Source: Dethiobacter alkaliphilus (lineage in GTDB: Bacteria > Bacillota > Dethiobacteria > DTU022 > UBA8154). From it: 64,000 nt of DNA. Below are positions 9,812-20,187 of this stretch, one piece after another. Made by a program: the position numbers and the translations under genes. Below the pieces are notes generated by a model, which saw nothing but the letters and a program-made list of their open reading frames with translations, was not told the origin of the DNA and did not search any database. Positions within the stretch are counted from its first letter, which is position 1, and every line of letters begins with the position of its first letter. The stretch covers positions 62,001 to 126,000 of the forward strand of contig JAENYV010000007.1 of the NCBI GenBank assembly GCA_016841605.1, read 5' to 3'.

Positions 9812-10242
9812 GTAAATTAACACGTGCCCAGATTAATAAAGCAATAAACGACTTAATCAAAGCTAAATTCCCGACCGTGCCTATTCAGAGCCGAGATATA
9901 AGCGAAGGGTTTGACCGGCCGTCTTTCTATGTGGACCTTGAAACGAACAAAACGGACACTTCCGTGTTTACTTTGGAAAGGGACATGACCTGCCGAATCC
10001 TTTTTTTTCCGACTGACCGGTATAATTACAAAGAAGAAGCCTACCAAGTGCAGGACAAGCTTGAAGCCCTGTTCGGTCTAAACTTTACGGTAGAAGATCG
10101 CGTTATAACTATTGATAACGCTGACGCAGACATTGTAGATAAAGTGCTTCATTACGATTTTTACTTCTCATACCTCGAAAATGTAGCCGAAGAAGAAGCC
10201 GGTGAGCTGATGCAGGAGATGGAATATAATGGCATGGGATGA
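9808..10242 (+). CDS. Phage neck/tail-completion-like protein
   Basis: Synteny between connector and gp10-like genes. Confidence 0.4.
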   Translation: MSKLTRAQINKAINDLIKAKFPTVPIQSRDISEGFDRPSFYVDLETNKTDTSVFTLERDMTCRILFFPTDRYNYKEEAYQVQDKLEALFGLNFTVEDRVITIDNADADIVDKVLHYDFYFSYLENVAEEEAGELMQEMEYNGMG

Positions 10243-10660
10243 TGATGTAGAACTCGATCTTAGGGAATTAGATGATTTTGTTAATGAGTTGCAAAGCCTG
10301 GAAAAGTATTTCCCCCGGCAGGCAAGGCGGCTCATTATGAGAATAGGCTCCAAAGCCCGCACGATCGTCTTAAAAAAGGCAAAGTCACTCGTTAAAAAGA
10401 AGAAAGGAAATTATTACAAGTCTATCAAGCGCGGTAAGCCTTGGAAAGACGACGGCACCAATGAACATAAAATTAGAGTTTACACACGGGCAAACCACGC
10501 ACACCTAATTGAAAAGGGCCATCGTATTGTCGGTAAGGATGGAAGTGAGCACGGTTTCAAAGAAGGTTATCATGTCTTTGACGAAGGAGAAAAAGAGATC
10601 GAGAGGCAGTGGGACAAAATGGCAAGGGATGAATTCGATAAAATCCTGGACAAAATTTAG
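10229..10660 (+). CDS. HK97 gp10-like protein
   Basis: 'LQSLEKYFPRQARRLIMRIGSKARTIVLKKAK...HAHLIEKGHRIV'. Confidence 0.7.
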   Translation: MAWDDDVELDLRELDDFVNELQSLEKYFPRQARRLIMRIGSKARTIVLKKAKSLVKKKKGNYYKSIKRGKPWKDDGTNEHKIRVYTRANHAHLIEKGHRIVGKDGSEHGFKEGYHVFDEGEKEIERQWDKMARDEFDKILDKI

Positions 10661-10681
10661 CTAACTTTAGGAGGGGATAAA

Positions 10682-11737
10682 ATGGGCCTTCCCGAGATTA
10701 CTGTAGAATTTTCTAGCTTGGCTGTATCGGCCATCCAGCGCAGCCAGCGCGGCATCGCGGCGTTGATTCTGAAAGATGATACCGGAGAATTTGATTCAAA
10801 AGAATACAGGTCAACACTTGATATTGATGAAGATGACTGGACCGATGCAAACTTGGATTTAATCCAAAAAACCTTTTTAGGCGTACCGTCTAAAATAATT
10901 GTTGAGAGGCTGGCTACTACCGCAGAGAATTATACAGCAGCGCTGACCAGGCTGGCAAGCAAGAGGTGGAACTACCTAGCTATTCCCGGCATTGGTTCTG
11001 AGGATGTTGCTACTGTAGCAACACAAGTAAAAACCTGGCGTGATACTGACAAGAAAACTTTTAAGGCCGTGTTGCCAAGTAATACTGGGGATCATGAAGG
11101 CATTATTAACTTTGCTACTGCAGATATCGTAGTAGGAGAGACAACTTATACTGTGTCTCAGTATACAGCCAGAATCGCCGGGATACTGGCCGGCTTGTCA
11201 CTGACACGGAGTGCAACTTATTATGTGCTTTCGGAAGTGGAGTCCATTACGGAAAGTGCCGACCCTGATACGGATATCGATGCCGGGAAGTTCATTCTAA
11301 TAAACGACGGCGAAAAGATTAAAATTTCTCGCGGGGTAAACAGCCTTACCACGGTGGGTGAAGGTCAAAGTGATGACTGGAAGAAAATTAAAATTATCGA
11401 AGGCCACGACCTGGTTAAGGAAGATATCCGGCGCACCTTTGAAGATGAATATGTGGGGCAGGTCAACAACAGCTATGACAACCAGGTGCTGTTTATTACG
11501 GCTGTAAACGCATATTTAAAAGGGTTGGAAGGGGATGTTTTGGATCCGTCAGCGGATAACCGTGTAAGTATTGATGTTGAGGCTCAGCGGGCAGCATGGG
11601 AAGGCAGCGGGATTGATACCAGCAGCTGGGATGACCAGAAGGTAAAAGAGACAAGTTTTGGGAGCAAAGTCTTCCTGACCGGCACGCTGAAGTTCCTGGA
11701 TGCAATAGAAGACCTTGATTTCCAAATAGCTGTTTAA
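10682..11737 (+). CDS. Phage tail sheath protein (XkdK-like)
   Basis: 'GLPEITVEFSSLAVSAIQRSQRGIAALILKDD...GVNSLTTVGEGQSDDWKKIKIIEGHDLVKEDIRRTFEDEYVGQVNNSYDNQVLFITAVNAYL'. Confidence 0.92.
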   Translation: MGLPEITVEFSSLAVSAIQRSQRGIAALILKDDTGEFDSKEYRSTLDIDEDDWTDANLDLIQKTFLGVPSKIIVERLATTAENYTAALTRLASKRWNYLAIPGIGSEDVATVATQVKTWRDTDKKTFKAVLPSNTGDHEGIINFATADIVVGETTYTVSQYTARIAGILAGLSLTRSATYYVLSEVESITESADPDTDIDAGKFILINDGEKIKISRGVNSLTTVGEGQSDDWKKIKIIEGHDLVKEDIRRTFEDEYVGQVNNSYDNQVLFITAVNAYLKGLEGDVLDPSADNRVSIDVEAQRAAWEGSGIDTSSWDDQKVKETSFGSKVFLTGTLKFLDAIEDLDFQIAV

Positions 11738-11754
11738 AAAGGCAGGTGTGATAA

Positions 11755-12186
11755 ATGGCAAAACTTGATGCAAGCAGGGTTATTAACGGTATTTACGGCA
11801 AGGTGTGGGTAAACGGCGAACTCTGGGCCGAGGTTGATGCTTTTGAAGCGAAAGTAGCGGTAAGTTATGAAGATGTTAAATTTGCCGGTGATGGTGCCAC
11901 ACATAAAAAAGCTACCGGTTGGGCCGGAACCGGAAGTATGACTATTAAAAAAGTGTATTCACGTGTTCAGCGTGCCATGGCTGAGCAAGTACGGGGCGGC
12001 GAATACCCGCGTTTTGAGGTTGTTGGAAAGCTTGAAGACCCGGATGCTTTCGGAGCAGAGCGCGTGGCATTGCACGACGTAACAATTAATGAATTTTTAC
12101 TGATGAAGTTTGAAAAGAATCTCGGTAATGAAGAAGTGCCTTTTGCTTTTAGTGATTACGAGCTTGTCGATTCCATCTCAGCGTAG
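11755..12186 (+). CDS. Phage tail tube protein (XkdM-like)
   Basis: 'SRVINGIYGKVWVNGELWAEVDAFEAKV...GTGSMTIKKVYSRV'. Confidence 0.9.
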   Translation: MAKLDASRVINGIYGKVWVNGELWAEVDAFEAKVAVSYEDVKFAGDGATHKKATGWAGTGSMTIKKVYSRVQRAMAEQVRGGEYPRFEVVGKLEDPDAFGAERVALHDVTINEFLLMKFEKNLGNEEVPFAFSDYELVDSISA

Positions 12187-12198
12187 GAGTGATTAACC

Positions 12199-12585
12199 AT
12201 GGGTAAAAAGTTAACGATAAAAGACCTTATTGCTCAAAAGGAGAAGTTAAAGAAAAAAGAACGGAGAACGCAAGATTTGTATGTTGAATCCCTGGACGCA
12301 AACATCACAATTCAGGAACCGAGCCGAGATGTAGCAATAGAAGGCATGGAAATGGCCCAGGAAGGCAAGAGTGATGAGGCTGACGTGTATATTGTTTATC
12401 ATACTGTTATCGAACCGAACCTGAAGGATCCGGAGCTTCAAAAGGAATTCGGTTGCGTGGAGCCTACAGATATTGTTCTCCCGTTATTCCGTTCCGGAGA
12501 AATAGCCTCAATTGCCGGACACGCTCTTCAACTGGCCGGATACGGCCAGGGCGTCAAAAAGGTTGACCGTGATTTAAAAAACTAA
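12199..12585 (+). CDS. Tail assembly chaperone (XkdN-like), 0-frame product
   Basis: Position between tube and tape measure; ends GAT TTA AAA AAC TAA. Confidence 0.8.
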   Translation: MGKKLTIKDLIAQKEKLKKKERRTQDLYVESLDANITIQEPSRDVAIEGMEMAQEGKSDEADVYIVYHTVIEPNLKDPELQKEFGCVEPTDIVLPLFRSGEIASIAGHALQLAGYGQGVKKVDRDLKN

Positions 12586-12731
12586 TCAAGAGCGACTCCG
12601 ACTTTTACCTAGTGCATTACTATCTTCAAAAGGGGATCGCTCCTGATTATACGTTAAATGTCGATTTTGTTACAAAAAGATTTATGATGCAGTCAATGAT
12701 TATAGCTTCAGAAGAAAAAAACAAAAGGTGA
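12199..12731 (+). CDS. Predicted -1 frameshift fusion of the tail assembly chaperone
   Basis: Heptamer T TTA AAA (12573-12579) just before the stop; -1 frame continues KLIKSDSDFYLVHYYLQKGIAPDYTLNVDFVTKRFMMQSMIIASEEKNKR* to 12731. Confidence 0.75.
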
Positions 12732-12770
12732 CGGTAAGTTCCGCTGCTTTGCTATTGGAGGTGACAGACT

Positions 12771-14525
12771 TTGGGTGCTAAAGATATAAGCAAAACGATG
12801 ACCCTGAAAGATCGTGTCACCGGCACTTTGAAAAATATTAACGGCGGGACAGTACAGTATAAGAAAAATTTAAAAGACCTGAAAAAAACTGCAAACCAAA
12901 CCTGGAAAGCGGTAAAAGTAGGAGTGGCAGCAGGTGCAGCTGCTGTAGCGGCTGCTGCAGGAGCTGGTGTTTTAGCTGCAAGTAAATTCGCAGAAACCGG
13001 TGATCGCATTGATAAATTAAGCCAAAAAATAGGTATATCCCGTCAAGCATTTCAAGAATGGGAATTTATTTTATCCCAATCCGGAACATCTGTTGAAACC
13101 CTTCAGATGGGTTTCAAGACGTTTGTAACGCAAATTGACCAGGCTGCGGCAGGGACAGGTAAAGGTGCGGAAGCTTTTAAGAGTTTAGGCATAAGTGTAA
13201 CCGGTACAAATGGACAGTTAAAAAATCAGGAAACACTATTTAATGAAGCGGTTACGGCTTTGCAGGGCATGGAAGACGGTACAAAGAAAGCACAGTTAGC
13301 AAACCAGTTACTAGGCAGAAGCGGATCTGAACTTATGCCTTTGCTTAACGGCGCGGCGGGAAGTGTTGAACAAATGAAAAAGCAGGCCTACGAACTTGGA
13401 CTTGTTATTGGAAATGAAGGCGTAGATGCTGCTGTTGAGTGGACAGATGCCGTAGACCAGGCCAAAAGAGCTATGGGCGGACTATTCAATACACTAGCTG
13501 CTTCGACTATGCCGTATTTTAATAAAGGTATCCAGTGGGTAGTAGATAAAATGCCTACGGTCAGAAAGTTTGTTGTTGGCGCTTTTGAAGCTATACGTCA
13601 GGCTGTAGAGCGCAATGTGGAGAAATTTAACCATGTAAAAGCTGCTGTAGCTGATCTCGGTGGAAAAATTTTCGGGACCTTTTCTCCTGACGGTCAGGGC
13701 GGCGGGGCTGTGTCCTGGATGATAGATACCGGTATCCCCAAGTTTATTGATGGCGTGGCTGGCGTCTTATCAGTAGCCACAGATATTTATAATTTTGTTT
13801 CCGATAACTGGTCTAAATTTGAGCCGCTTATTTACGGGATAGTAGGGGGGCTTATTGCCTATAAAATAGCAATAAAAGGTATAGCAGCGTGGAAACAGAT
13901 AGCAGCAGCCGCACAATGGGCATGGAATGCGGCTATGGGTGCCAACCCTATTGGTCTAGTTGTTTTAGGTATTGCGAGTCTTATTGCAGTGGGAACGCTT
14001 TTAATCCGTAACCTTGATAATATTAAGCTTGCCGGTCAAAAAACATGGAACGGCCTTTTGGCCGGTGCAGAATGGATGATTAACGGTGTAATAAAAGCTG
14101 TTAATTGGATGGCTGATAAAGCATTACGGCCTATAAATAAGATAATTGAAGGGGTAAACCGTATAACCGGCTCTTCAATAAAAACAGTTGAATTCGGTAT
14201 TAATACGGTTGATTTTACAGCGGCTAAATATGATATCGAGGGGAAAGAATTTGACTGGCGCTGGAAGAAAGAGCCTCGGAAAGAATCACCTGATACTATC
14301 ATGCAGCAGTTAGAAGAGCAACAAAAGAACTGTGAAATAAAACAGCAGCAGCAAGCGGAGTCACAAACAGAATTGGTATCGGCTCTTGAGGAAAATACCA
14401 GCATGCTGCAGAGCACTAAAGGCGGCGGAAACACTATTAGTATTACTGTCAACGGTTCAGATCTGACGGCCGAAGAAATTGCCGATAAGCTTGTTCCTCG
14501 GATAGAAAGGAAGCTGTTCGCATGA
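12771..14525 (+). CDS. Tail tape measure protein
   Basis: Long, Ala/Gly-rich, hydrophobic segments, position after chaperone. Confidence 0.9.
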   Translation: MGAKDISKTMTLKDRVTGTLKNINGGTVQYKKNLKDLKKTANQTWKAVKVGVAAGAAAVAAAAGAGVLAASKFAETGDRIDKLSQKIGISRQAFQEWEFILSQSGTSVETLQMGFKTFVTQIDQAAAGTGKGAEAFKSLGISVTGTNGQLKNQETLFNEAVTALQGMEDGTKKAQLANQLLGRSGSELMPLLNGAAGSVEQMKKQAYELGLVIGNEGVDAAVEWTDAVDQAKRAMGGLFNTLAASTMPYFNKGIQWVVDKMPTVRKFVVGAFEAIRQAVERNVEKFNHVKAAVADLGGKIFGTFSPDGQGGGAVSWMIDTGIPKFIDGVAGVLSVATDIYNFVSDNWSKFEPLIYGIVGGLIAYKIAIKGIAAWKQIAAAAQWAWNAAMGANPIGLVVLGIASLIAVGTLLIRNLDNIKLAGQKTWNGLLAGAEWMINGVIKAVNWMADKALRPINKIIEGVNRITGSSIKTVEFGINTVDFTAAKYDIEGKEFDWRWKKEPRKESPDTIMQQLEEQQKNCEIKQQQQAESQTELVSALEENTSMLQSTKGGGNTISITVNGSDLTAEEIADKLVPRIERKLFA

Positions 14526-14941
14526 TATCTGTTTTTTTCTCAATAAATAATAATGAGGAAGTATTTGAGCTTCCGGTAATTCCTGAAGAATTGGAAAAAC
14601 AATCGCCCTGGCAAAACGAAGAATTTGATACTATGCGACAGCAGCTTAATCTAATCGGCCTGAAGGGTTTAGAAAGCCTTGAAATAAACTCGTTTTTTCC
14701 TATTCGTGATTACCCTTTCCTGCGCAGCCGGAAGATGTGGGGGATGGAATATGTTGAAACAATTGAAAGATGGCGCGACCGGAGACTTCCTATTCGAATA
14801 GTTATAACAAACGACGATTCTCGCGGGTTTAAACTTAACGATGCTGTAACAATTGATGATTTTACTTATCGCGTCGGTAAAGACGGGGATATCTACTATA
14901 AACTGAGCCTTCGACAATTCCCCTTTGTGAAGGTGAATTAA
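14522..14941 (+). CDS. Tail protein (XkdP position)
   Basis: Synteny; 'LPVIPEELEKQSPWQNEEFDTMRQQLNLIGLKGLESLEINSFFPIRDYPFLRS'. Confidence 0.65.
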   Translation: MISVFFSINNNEEVFELPVIPEELEKQSPWQNEEFDTMRQQLNLIGLKGLESLEINSFFPIRDYPFLRSRKMWGMEYVETIERWRDRRLPIRIVITNDDSRGFKLNDAVTIDDFTYRVGKDGDIYYKLSLRQFPFVKVN

Positions 14942-14942
14942 T

Positions 14943-15947
14943 ATGTTTAAGCTTACTTTAATTAAAAACGATCAATCTGCCAGATACGATATAACTCCAA
15001 TAGTTGGCTCCCTGGCATGGGATAATGACTTTACCCTTACAACTGCTTTGGAATTTGATATAGGCTTTAGCGATGCAATTTACCCGATACCTAGAAATAT
15101 TATTGATCTAGGAGATCTCGTTATTTTAACAAAAGGTTCTGATGAAGTATTCCGGGGTGAATTAATTAAGGGGCATAGAAAAGGAAGATCTCCTAGGGGC
15201 TATACAGCTTACGATTTTTCCTGGCTACTTAACCAGTCAAAAATTGTTATACAGTTCAACAATATCTCGGCAACTCAGGCCATAATAAAGGTGCTCGAAA
15301 AGTTTGGTATAGTAATTGGCAGCATTCCAAACATGCCTACTCTTATTGATAAAGTTTATATCCAGAAGACACCTGGTAAGATTATTCAAGACATTATCGA
15401 TACTGTTGAAAAAAAAGAGGGCTATACTCTTAACGGTGAAATGCGTGAGGGTAAAATTTACTTTCAAAAACGGAAGGATCTTGTAATTCAGGGTGCTTTT
15501 CAATTGGCAGAGAATATTGCTCCCGAGGATTTGATAACAGCTATATCAGAACCGAACAGGACACTTTCCATTGAAGAAGTGCGTAACTGTATCCGGATCA
15601 TTGTTGATGATGAAGAGACGCAGTATGAGGTTACTGCAGAGGCTCAGGATGATGAGCTCATTGAAAAATATGGTCTGTTGGAAGAAACTATAAAAATTGA
15701 TGCTGAAGATGCGGCTAAAAGTCGGCAGGCAGCAAAGATACTTCTGGCCCGGCTTGGTAGAATGCACGAAACGGTTAATGTTAAGCTTCCCGGAGATATT
15801 CGTTTTCGGGCCGGATATTTATTTGACATTGAGGAACCGGTAACGGGAATAAACGGCCGATTTATGATAGTCGCGGCAAAACACAAAGTTGTAAAACAGA
15901 TTCATTCCATGGGACTCGAATTGGCTTTACCAGGAGATGTGGAATAA
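14943..15947 (+). CDS. Baseplate hub protein (XkdQ-like)
   Basis: 'SLAWDNDFTLTTALEFDIGFSD...YTAYDFSWLLNQSKIVIQFNNISATQAI'. Confidence 0.8.
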   Translation: MFKLTLIKNDQSARYDITPIVGSLAWDNDFTLTTALEFDIGFSDAIYPIPRNIIDLGDLVILTKGSDEVFRGELIKGHRKGRSPRGYTAYDFSWLLNQSKIVIQFNNISATQAIIKVLEKFGIVIGSIPNMPTLIDKVYIQKTPGKIIQDIIDTVEKKEGYTLNGEMREGKIYFQKRKDLVIQGAFQLAENIAPEDLITAISEPNRTLSIEEVRNCIRIIVDDEETQYEVTAEAQDDELIEKYGLLEETIKIDAEDAAKSRQAAKILLARLGRMHETVNVKLPGDIRFRAGYLFDIEEPVTGINGRFMIVAAKHKVVKQIHSMGLELALPGDVE

Positions 15948-16271
15948 ATGAGTAATTTGGATAAGTTGGCGAAAATGTTTACTGAAAGGGAAAATCCGAA
16001 TCATCCAGGCATTGTGGTCGGTGAAGTCTTGTCCGCTTCTCCGCTGCGAATCAAATACGGAAATGATGTTATATTGGAACAACGGCACCTGTCCGTTTCA
16101 TATTCTTTGCTGAACGGTATTTCAGGAGAATACGAGGATGATAATGGGATCACAATTGAGACCAAAACAGTAACAGTCAAACATCAGCTGCAGCCTGGAG
16201 ATAAGGTAATGATGTTCCCGGATAAAGAACTTAAGAGATGGTATGTTTTTGACAAGGTGGTAAGCTTATGA
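15948..16271 (+). CDS. DUF2577/XkdR-like baseplate protein
   Basis: 'GIVVGEVLSASPLRIKYGNDVILEQRHLSVS...LQPGDKVMMFPDKE'. Confidence 0.75.
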   Translation: MSNLDKLAKMFTERENPNHPGIVVGEVLSASPLRIKYGNDVILEQRHLSVSYSLLNGISGEYEDDNGITIETKTVTVKHQLQPGDKVMMFPDKELKRWYVFDKVVSL

Positions 16272-16705
16272 GCCTGCCGAAAATCGCTCAATTGGAATTT
16301 GCTGTAACTGAAGTGGCTGAGTCCGCAGAAACTCAAACTGTCCACAAAACATTTGCCTTCGATTTTGACGAAGGCGATTTTGTTTTAAGGGACGGCAAGC
16401 TGGTTGAATTGACGGGCATTGAATACTTAAAAACCTGGATTCGAAAAGCTCTCCGGACGATTAGAGACAGCTCATATTATGCCGGTACAGACTACGGCAG
16501 TGGTCATTATTCCCTTATCGGTCGGAACTTCCATCCAGATTATTCAAAGTCGGAATATGAGCGTTTTATCAGGGAAGCATTGCTTGAAAATGAGGCAATT
16601 ACTCAGGTGGAGAATTTTAGCTTTTCGCAGACTGGGTCCAGGCTGACTATAAAGTTTGATGTGATAAGCATTTATGGTGCTACCGAAGAGGCGGTGATGG
16701 TCTAA
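16268..16705 (+). CDS. DUF2634/XkdS-like baseplate protein
   Basis: 'KTFAFDFDEGDFVLRDGKLVELTGIEYLKTWIRKALRT'. Confidence 0.8.
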   Translation: MSLPKIAQLEFAVTEVAESAETQTVHKTFAFDFDEGDFVLRDGKLVELTGIEYLKTWIRKALRTIRDSSYYAGTDYGSGHYSLIGRNFHPDYSKSEYERFIREALLENEAITQVENFSFSQTGSRLTIKFDVISIYGATEEAVMV

Positions 16706-17763
16706 TGACAAAAGAAGAAATATTAGCCGAAATGCTTTCTGCCGTGGATGATAAATATGATAAGCGCCCAGGGAGCTTTATATATGATGCTCTGGCACCG
16801 GCTGCTGAGAAATTTGCCAAGGCGGATAATGATATTGAAGAAGTTAAAAGCAAACTCAGCGCTGAAAACCTTTCTGGGGACGAACTTGCTCAGTGGATTA
16901 AAGAGCGTTCCGGGATAGAACGACGGGAAGCCACAAAGGCAATAGGAGCCGTAACCGTAACAGGTACCGGTATCATAAATGAGGGCGATCTATTTGAAAC
17001 GGAAGCGGGCACGCAGTTTCAGACCACCGAAACGAAAAGCATCACCGGCAGCGGGGATGTCGATATTGAGGCTGTTGTGGCCGGCAGCGGCGGAGTTGTA
17101 GGGGCGGGAACAATTATTCTTTTCCCGGTGACATTGGCCGGTTTTACGGCTGTTACGAATTCCGAGGCCACCCAGGACGGCTTTGATGCGGAAACAGATG
17201 CGGATTTGCTGCAAAAATACTATGAACACATTCGGACACCTTCTACCAGCGGCAATAAAGCTCATTATATTGCCTGGGCTAAAGAAGTTAGTGGTGTTGG
17301 TCCGGTAAAAGTTTTTCCTCTATGGGACGGAAACAACACAGTTAAGGTCGTGATTATTAACTCAGACCGTCAACCAGCATCTTCAGAGCTTGTTGAGGAC
17401 GTCCAGGAATATATTGACCCTGGTATAGAAGGCTTGGGGGAAGGGGCAGCAGGGATAGGCGCTTTTGTTACGGTTGCAAGTGCGGTAGCACTTGAAATTA
17501 ATATTTCCGTCGATATTGTGCTTTCATCCGGCTTCACCCAGGAGCAGGCCGAGGAAAATATCGAAGATAGCCTGACACAGTATTTATTTGACATTGCTTT
17601 TGTCGAATCCATTGTCAGCTATGCTCGTGTTGGAGCTGCTATTTTAAATAGTGAAGGCATAGAGGACTATTCCAACTTAACGATAAATGTCGGTACTTCA
17701 AATATATCGATTGACAATGAAGAAGTTGCTACGCTGGGAACGGTGAATGTCAATGTCTCATAA
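16705..17763 (+). CDS. Baseplate J-like protein (XkdT-like)
   Basis: 'DKYDKRPGSFIYDALAPAAEKFAKADNDIEEV', 'ERSGIERREATKAIGAVTVTG'. Confidence 0.92.
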   Translation: MTKEEILAEMLSAVDDKYDKRPGSFIYDALAPAAEKFAKADNDIEEVKSKLSAENLSGDELAQWIKERSGIERREATKAIGAVTVTGTGIINEGDLFETEAGTQFQTTETKSITGSGDVDIEAVVAGSGGVVGAGTIILFPVTLAGFTAVTNSEATQDGFDAETDADLLQKYYEHIRTPSTSGNKAHYIAWAKEVSGVGPVKVFPLWDGNNTVKVVIINSDRQPASSELVEDVQEYIDPGIEGLGEGAAGIGAFVTVASAVALEINISVDIVLSSGFTQEQAEENIEDSLTQYLFDIAFVESIVSYARVGAAILNSEGIEDYSNLTINVGTSNISIDNEEVATLGTVNVNVS

Positions 17764-18295
17764 CGAAGAGATGATAAACAGGCTGCAGCCTTTCATGCGG
17801 AAGTCAAAAATATATGAAGAAATCTTTGAGACTGAGGGCACCCAATATGCCACCCGGGATGATGCCGTAGCGGATCTGCAACTGCAACTGAATGTTGATA
17901 CAGCCACCTGGGCGTTGCCGATTTACGAAACAGAATTGGGGATAGCGGTTGACCCCAGTAAGTCTTATAGCGAACGACGTGCTGTCATAAAATCCAAAAT
18001 GCGCGGGGTCGGCCAGGTTGATGCAGCACTAATAAAACTCGTTGTGGATAGCTGGACTAACGGGGATGTAAATGTATCTTTTGCTGATAGTACTATTACA
18101 ATTACTTTTACTTCTGTTATTGGGATTCCCGAAAATATAAGTGACGTTGAAATAGCCATAGAAGAAATAAAAGCGGCACACCTGGCCGTATTATACGTTT
18201 ATCTGTATAACACTTATGGGGTTTTATCGGCGTTTACTCACGGCGAATTGTCGGCATACACACATGAAGACCTCAGCTCTTCTGCTTTAAGTTAA
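17747..18295 (+). CDS. DUF2313/XkdU (YmfQ)-like tail protein
   Basis: 'LQLNVDTATWALPIYETELGIAVDPSKSYSERRAVIKSKMRGVGQVDAALIK'. Confidence 0.85.
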   Translation: MSMSHNEEMINRLQPFMRKSKIYEEIFETEGTQYATRDDAVADLQLQLNVDTATWALPIYETELGIAVDPSKSYSERRAVIKSKMRGVGQVDAALIKLVVDSWTNGDVNVSFADSTITITFTSVIGIPENISDVEIAIEEIKAAHLAVLYVYLYNTYGVLSAFTHGELSAYTHEDLSSSALS

Positions 18296-18313
18296 TCGGA
18301 AGGATGCGATACC

Positions 18314-19687
18314 TTGAATAATACATCGAATTATAACTTAAATAAGCCGGAATCGACTGATAATTATAATGTGACAGACCAGAATGAAAATATGGATACC
18401 ATTGATACCCAAATGAAAGCTAATGCAGAAGCTATTGATGCGCATTTGTCAGATTATACGTTACAGATCCCTTATGAATTGACCGCAGGGGCTGTGAATA
18501 CTTATGCTGTGACACTTACTCCAGCGCCTGAAGCTTATGTGGAAGGTATGGCCCTGGCGATAAAGATTCATGTAGATAATACCGGAGCATCCGTTATAAA
18601 TGTCAATGCGCTTGGAGCAAAGACTATCAAGAAGCCGAATGGTAACGATGTTTCGGCTGGAAATTTAAAGGTAGGAAGTATCTATACGCTGAGGTATAAC
18701 GGCACAAATTTTATCTTACAGGGTAGCGATGCCGCCGGAGACGCTATCCCTGGTGACGTACTTTCCGGCAAGACATTCAGCAATGACGAGGGTGAGCAAA
18801 CAGGGACCATGCCCAACAGAGGTGCGCACAACATTACTCCAGGAACCTCTCCCATTTTGATTCCTGGAGGCTACCATAATGGCGACGGCCAGGTGGCTTC
18901 TCTCGGCGGTGATGCTGCGGCAGCTAATGTCCTTTCTGGTAAAACATTTAGTAGTGATGTCGCCGGTAGGGCTGAGGCCGGAGCCATGGCGAACCGGGCG
19001 GGGCACGTTGCGGCTCAAAGTACTGCTGTAGATGGAAGCATTTTAAGGTTTAGGCCTGAGGCCGGTTATTACCCTGGGGATGTTGGCAATAGTGTGTCTG
19101 CTTACGATGCAAATTTTATTGCTGGAAACATTTTAAACGGAATTAGTATTTTTGGTAAAAATGGAACTTTAATTCCAGGCGCTGTTTTAAATTCAATTCA
19201 GAGTGGAGTCTGCTATCTCGATGGTAGCTACGGAAAAGACGTTACTATCACCTCCGTAGATAGGAGCAAGGCTTTTCTTGTGTTTTCCTACCAGACTCCC
19301 GTTGCTTCTCCTGCAACCTCCCTTGTTAGAGGTTCCCTTTCCAGCGATGATACAATTTCTTTCCGAACCGGGGCAATAGATCCTATCGATGTCCATGTAG
19401 TTTGGCAGGTTTTAGAGTTTACATCTAGAGTAAGTGTTCAATATGGAACAGGTTATATCCCAGCAGGTACTTCTGCTGGGTCAGAAACAATAAGCCCAGT
19501 AGACACCTCAAGGACTTTTGTAATTGCGACTTTTTCTACAGGTGAAACTTCTCCAGATTATTATTTTAATAGCTTCACACAAAACTGGATTACAGGTGCT
19601 AGTTCTGACACACTCCTATTACAGAGGCTACCAGCGTCAAGCGGGGTTACAGTTCATTATGATTTTTTTGTTGTTGAATTTGAGTAA
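18314..19687 (+). CDS. Tail fibre protein
   Basis: Fibre N-terminus 'NYNLNKPESTDNYNVTDQNENMDTIDTQMKANAEAI', then repeated 'VLSGKTFS(N/S)D'. Confidence 0.75.
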   Translation: MNNTSNYNLNKPESTDNYNVTDQNENMDTIDTQMKANAEAIDAHLSDYTLQIPYELTAGAVNTYAVTLTPAPEAYVEGMALAIKIHVDNTGASVINVNALGAKTIKKPNGNDVSAGNLKVGSIYTLRYNGTNFILQGSDAAGDAIPGDVLSGKTFSNDEGEQTGTMPNRGAHNITPGTSPILIPGGYHNGDGQVASLGGDAAAANVLSGKTFSSDVAGRAEAGAMANRAGHVAAQSTAVDGSILRFRPEAGYYPGDVGNSVSAYDANFIAGNILNGISIFGKNGTLIPGAVLNSIQSGVCYLDGSYGKDVTITSVDRSKAFLVFSYQTPVASPATSLVRGSLSSDDTISFRTGAIDPIDVHVVWQVLEFTSRVSVQYGTGYIPAGTSAGSETISPVDTSRTFVIATFSTGETSPDYYFNSFTQNWITGASSDTLLLQRLPASSGVTVHYDFFVVEFE

Positions 19688-19715
19688 TCTGACCAGATAA
19701 GGCAAAGGAGGCAGT

Positions 19716-19976
19716 ATGATGTTTTATTATGCACAGTTAAACGAAAATAAAGTTTGCACCGGCGTTTCTTCGCTTAAAGGCGAAGTCCAAGCAGCCCATA
19801 TGGTTCGAATTCCGGAATACAATACCGATTATATTTGGAAGAAATATGAAAATGGTGCGTGGTCGGAAGAAAAGTATGTGCCTGACTACGGTCAGATTCA
19901 ACTTGACCGGATGGAAGCCGTGGAGCAAGCTATTGCAGATCTGTCAATTATCTTAGCTTCTGGAGGTGGACAGTAG
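19716..19976 (+). CDS. Phage tail-region protein
   Basis: 86 aa ORF with good RBS in the fibre operon. Confidence 0.55.
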   Translation: MMFYYAQLNENKVCTGVSSLKGEVQAAHMVRIPEYNTDYIWKKYENGAWSEEKYVPDYGQIQLDRMEAVEQAIADLSIILASGGGQ

Positions 19977-20101
19977 TGTTTGATGAAAATAGCGGACTTG
20001 TAAAGATTTGGGTAAGATTAATCAAGAAAGGCAAGAGAACAATTCAGGAAGTCCCGGATTTAAGTAACTTGAAAGCGGTAATTGAAAGTCTTATTTCGTA
20101 G
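19976..20101 (+). CDS. XkdX-like small protein, 41 aa (not in ORF track)
   Basis: GTG start overlapping previous stop: VFDENSGLVKIWVRLIKKGKRTIQEVPDLSNLKAVIESLIS. Confidence 0.7.
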   Translation: MFDENSGLVKIWVRLIKKGKRTIQEVPDLSNLKAVIESLIS

Positions 20102-20187
20102 TAGAAATATTAGCTTTGAAAATGACGAAGCAAAGAATTAGAGCCTCAAGGGCTTTTTTATTTTCTTAGAAAGGACGGTGAAGAAAT

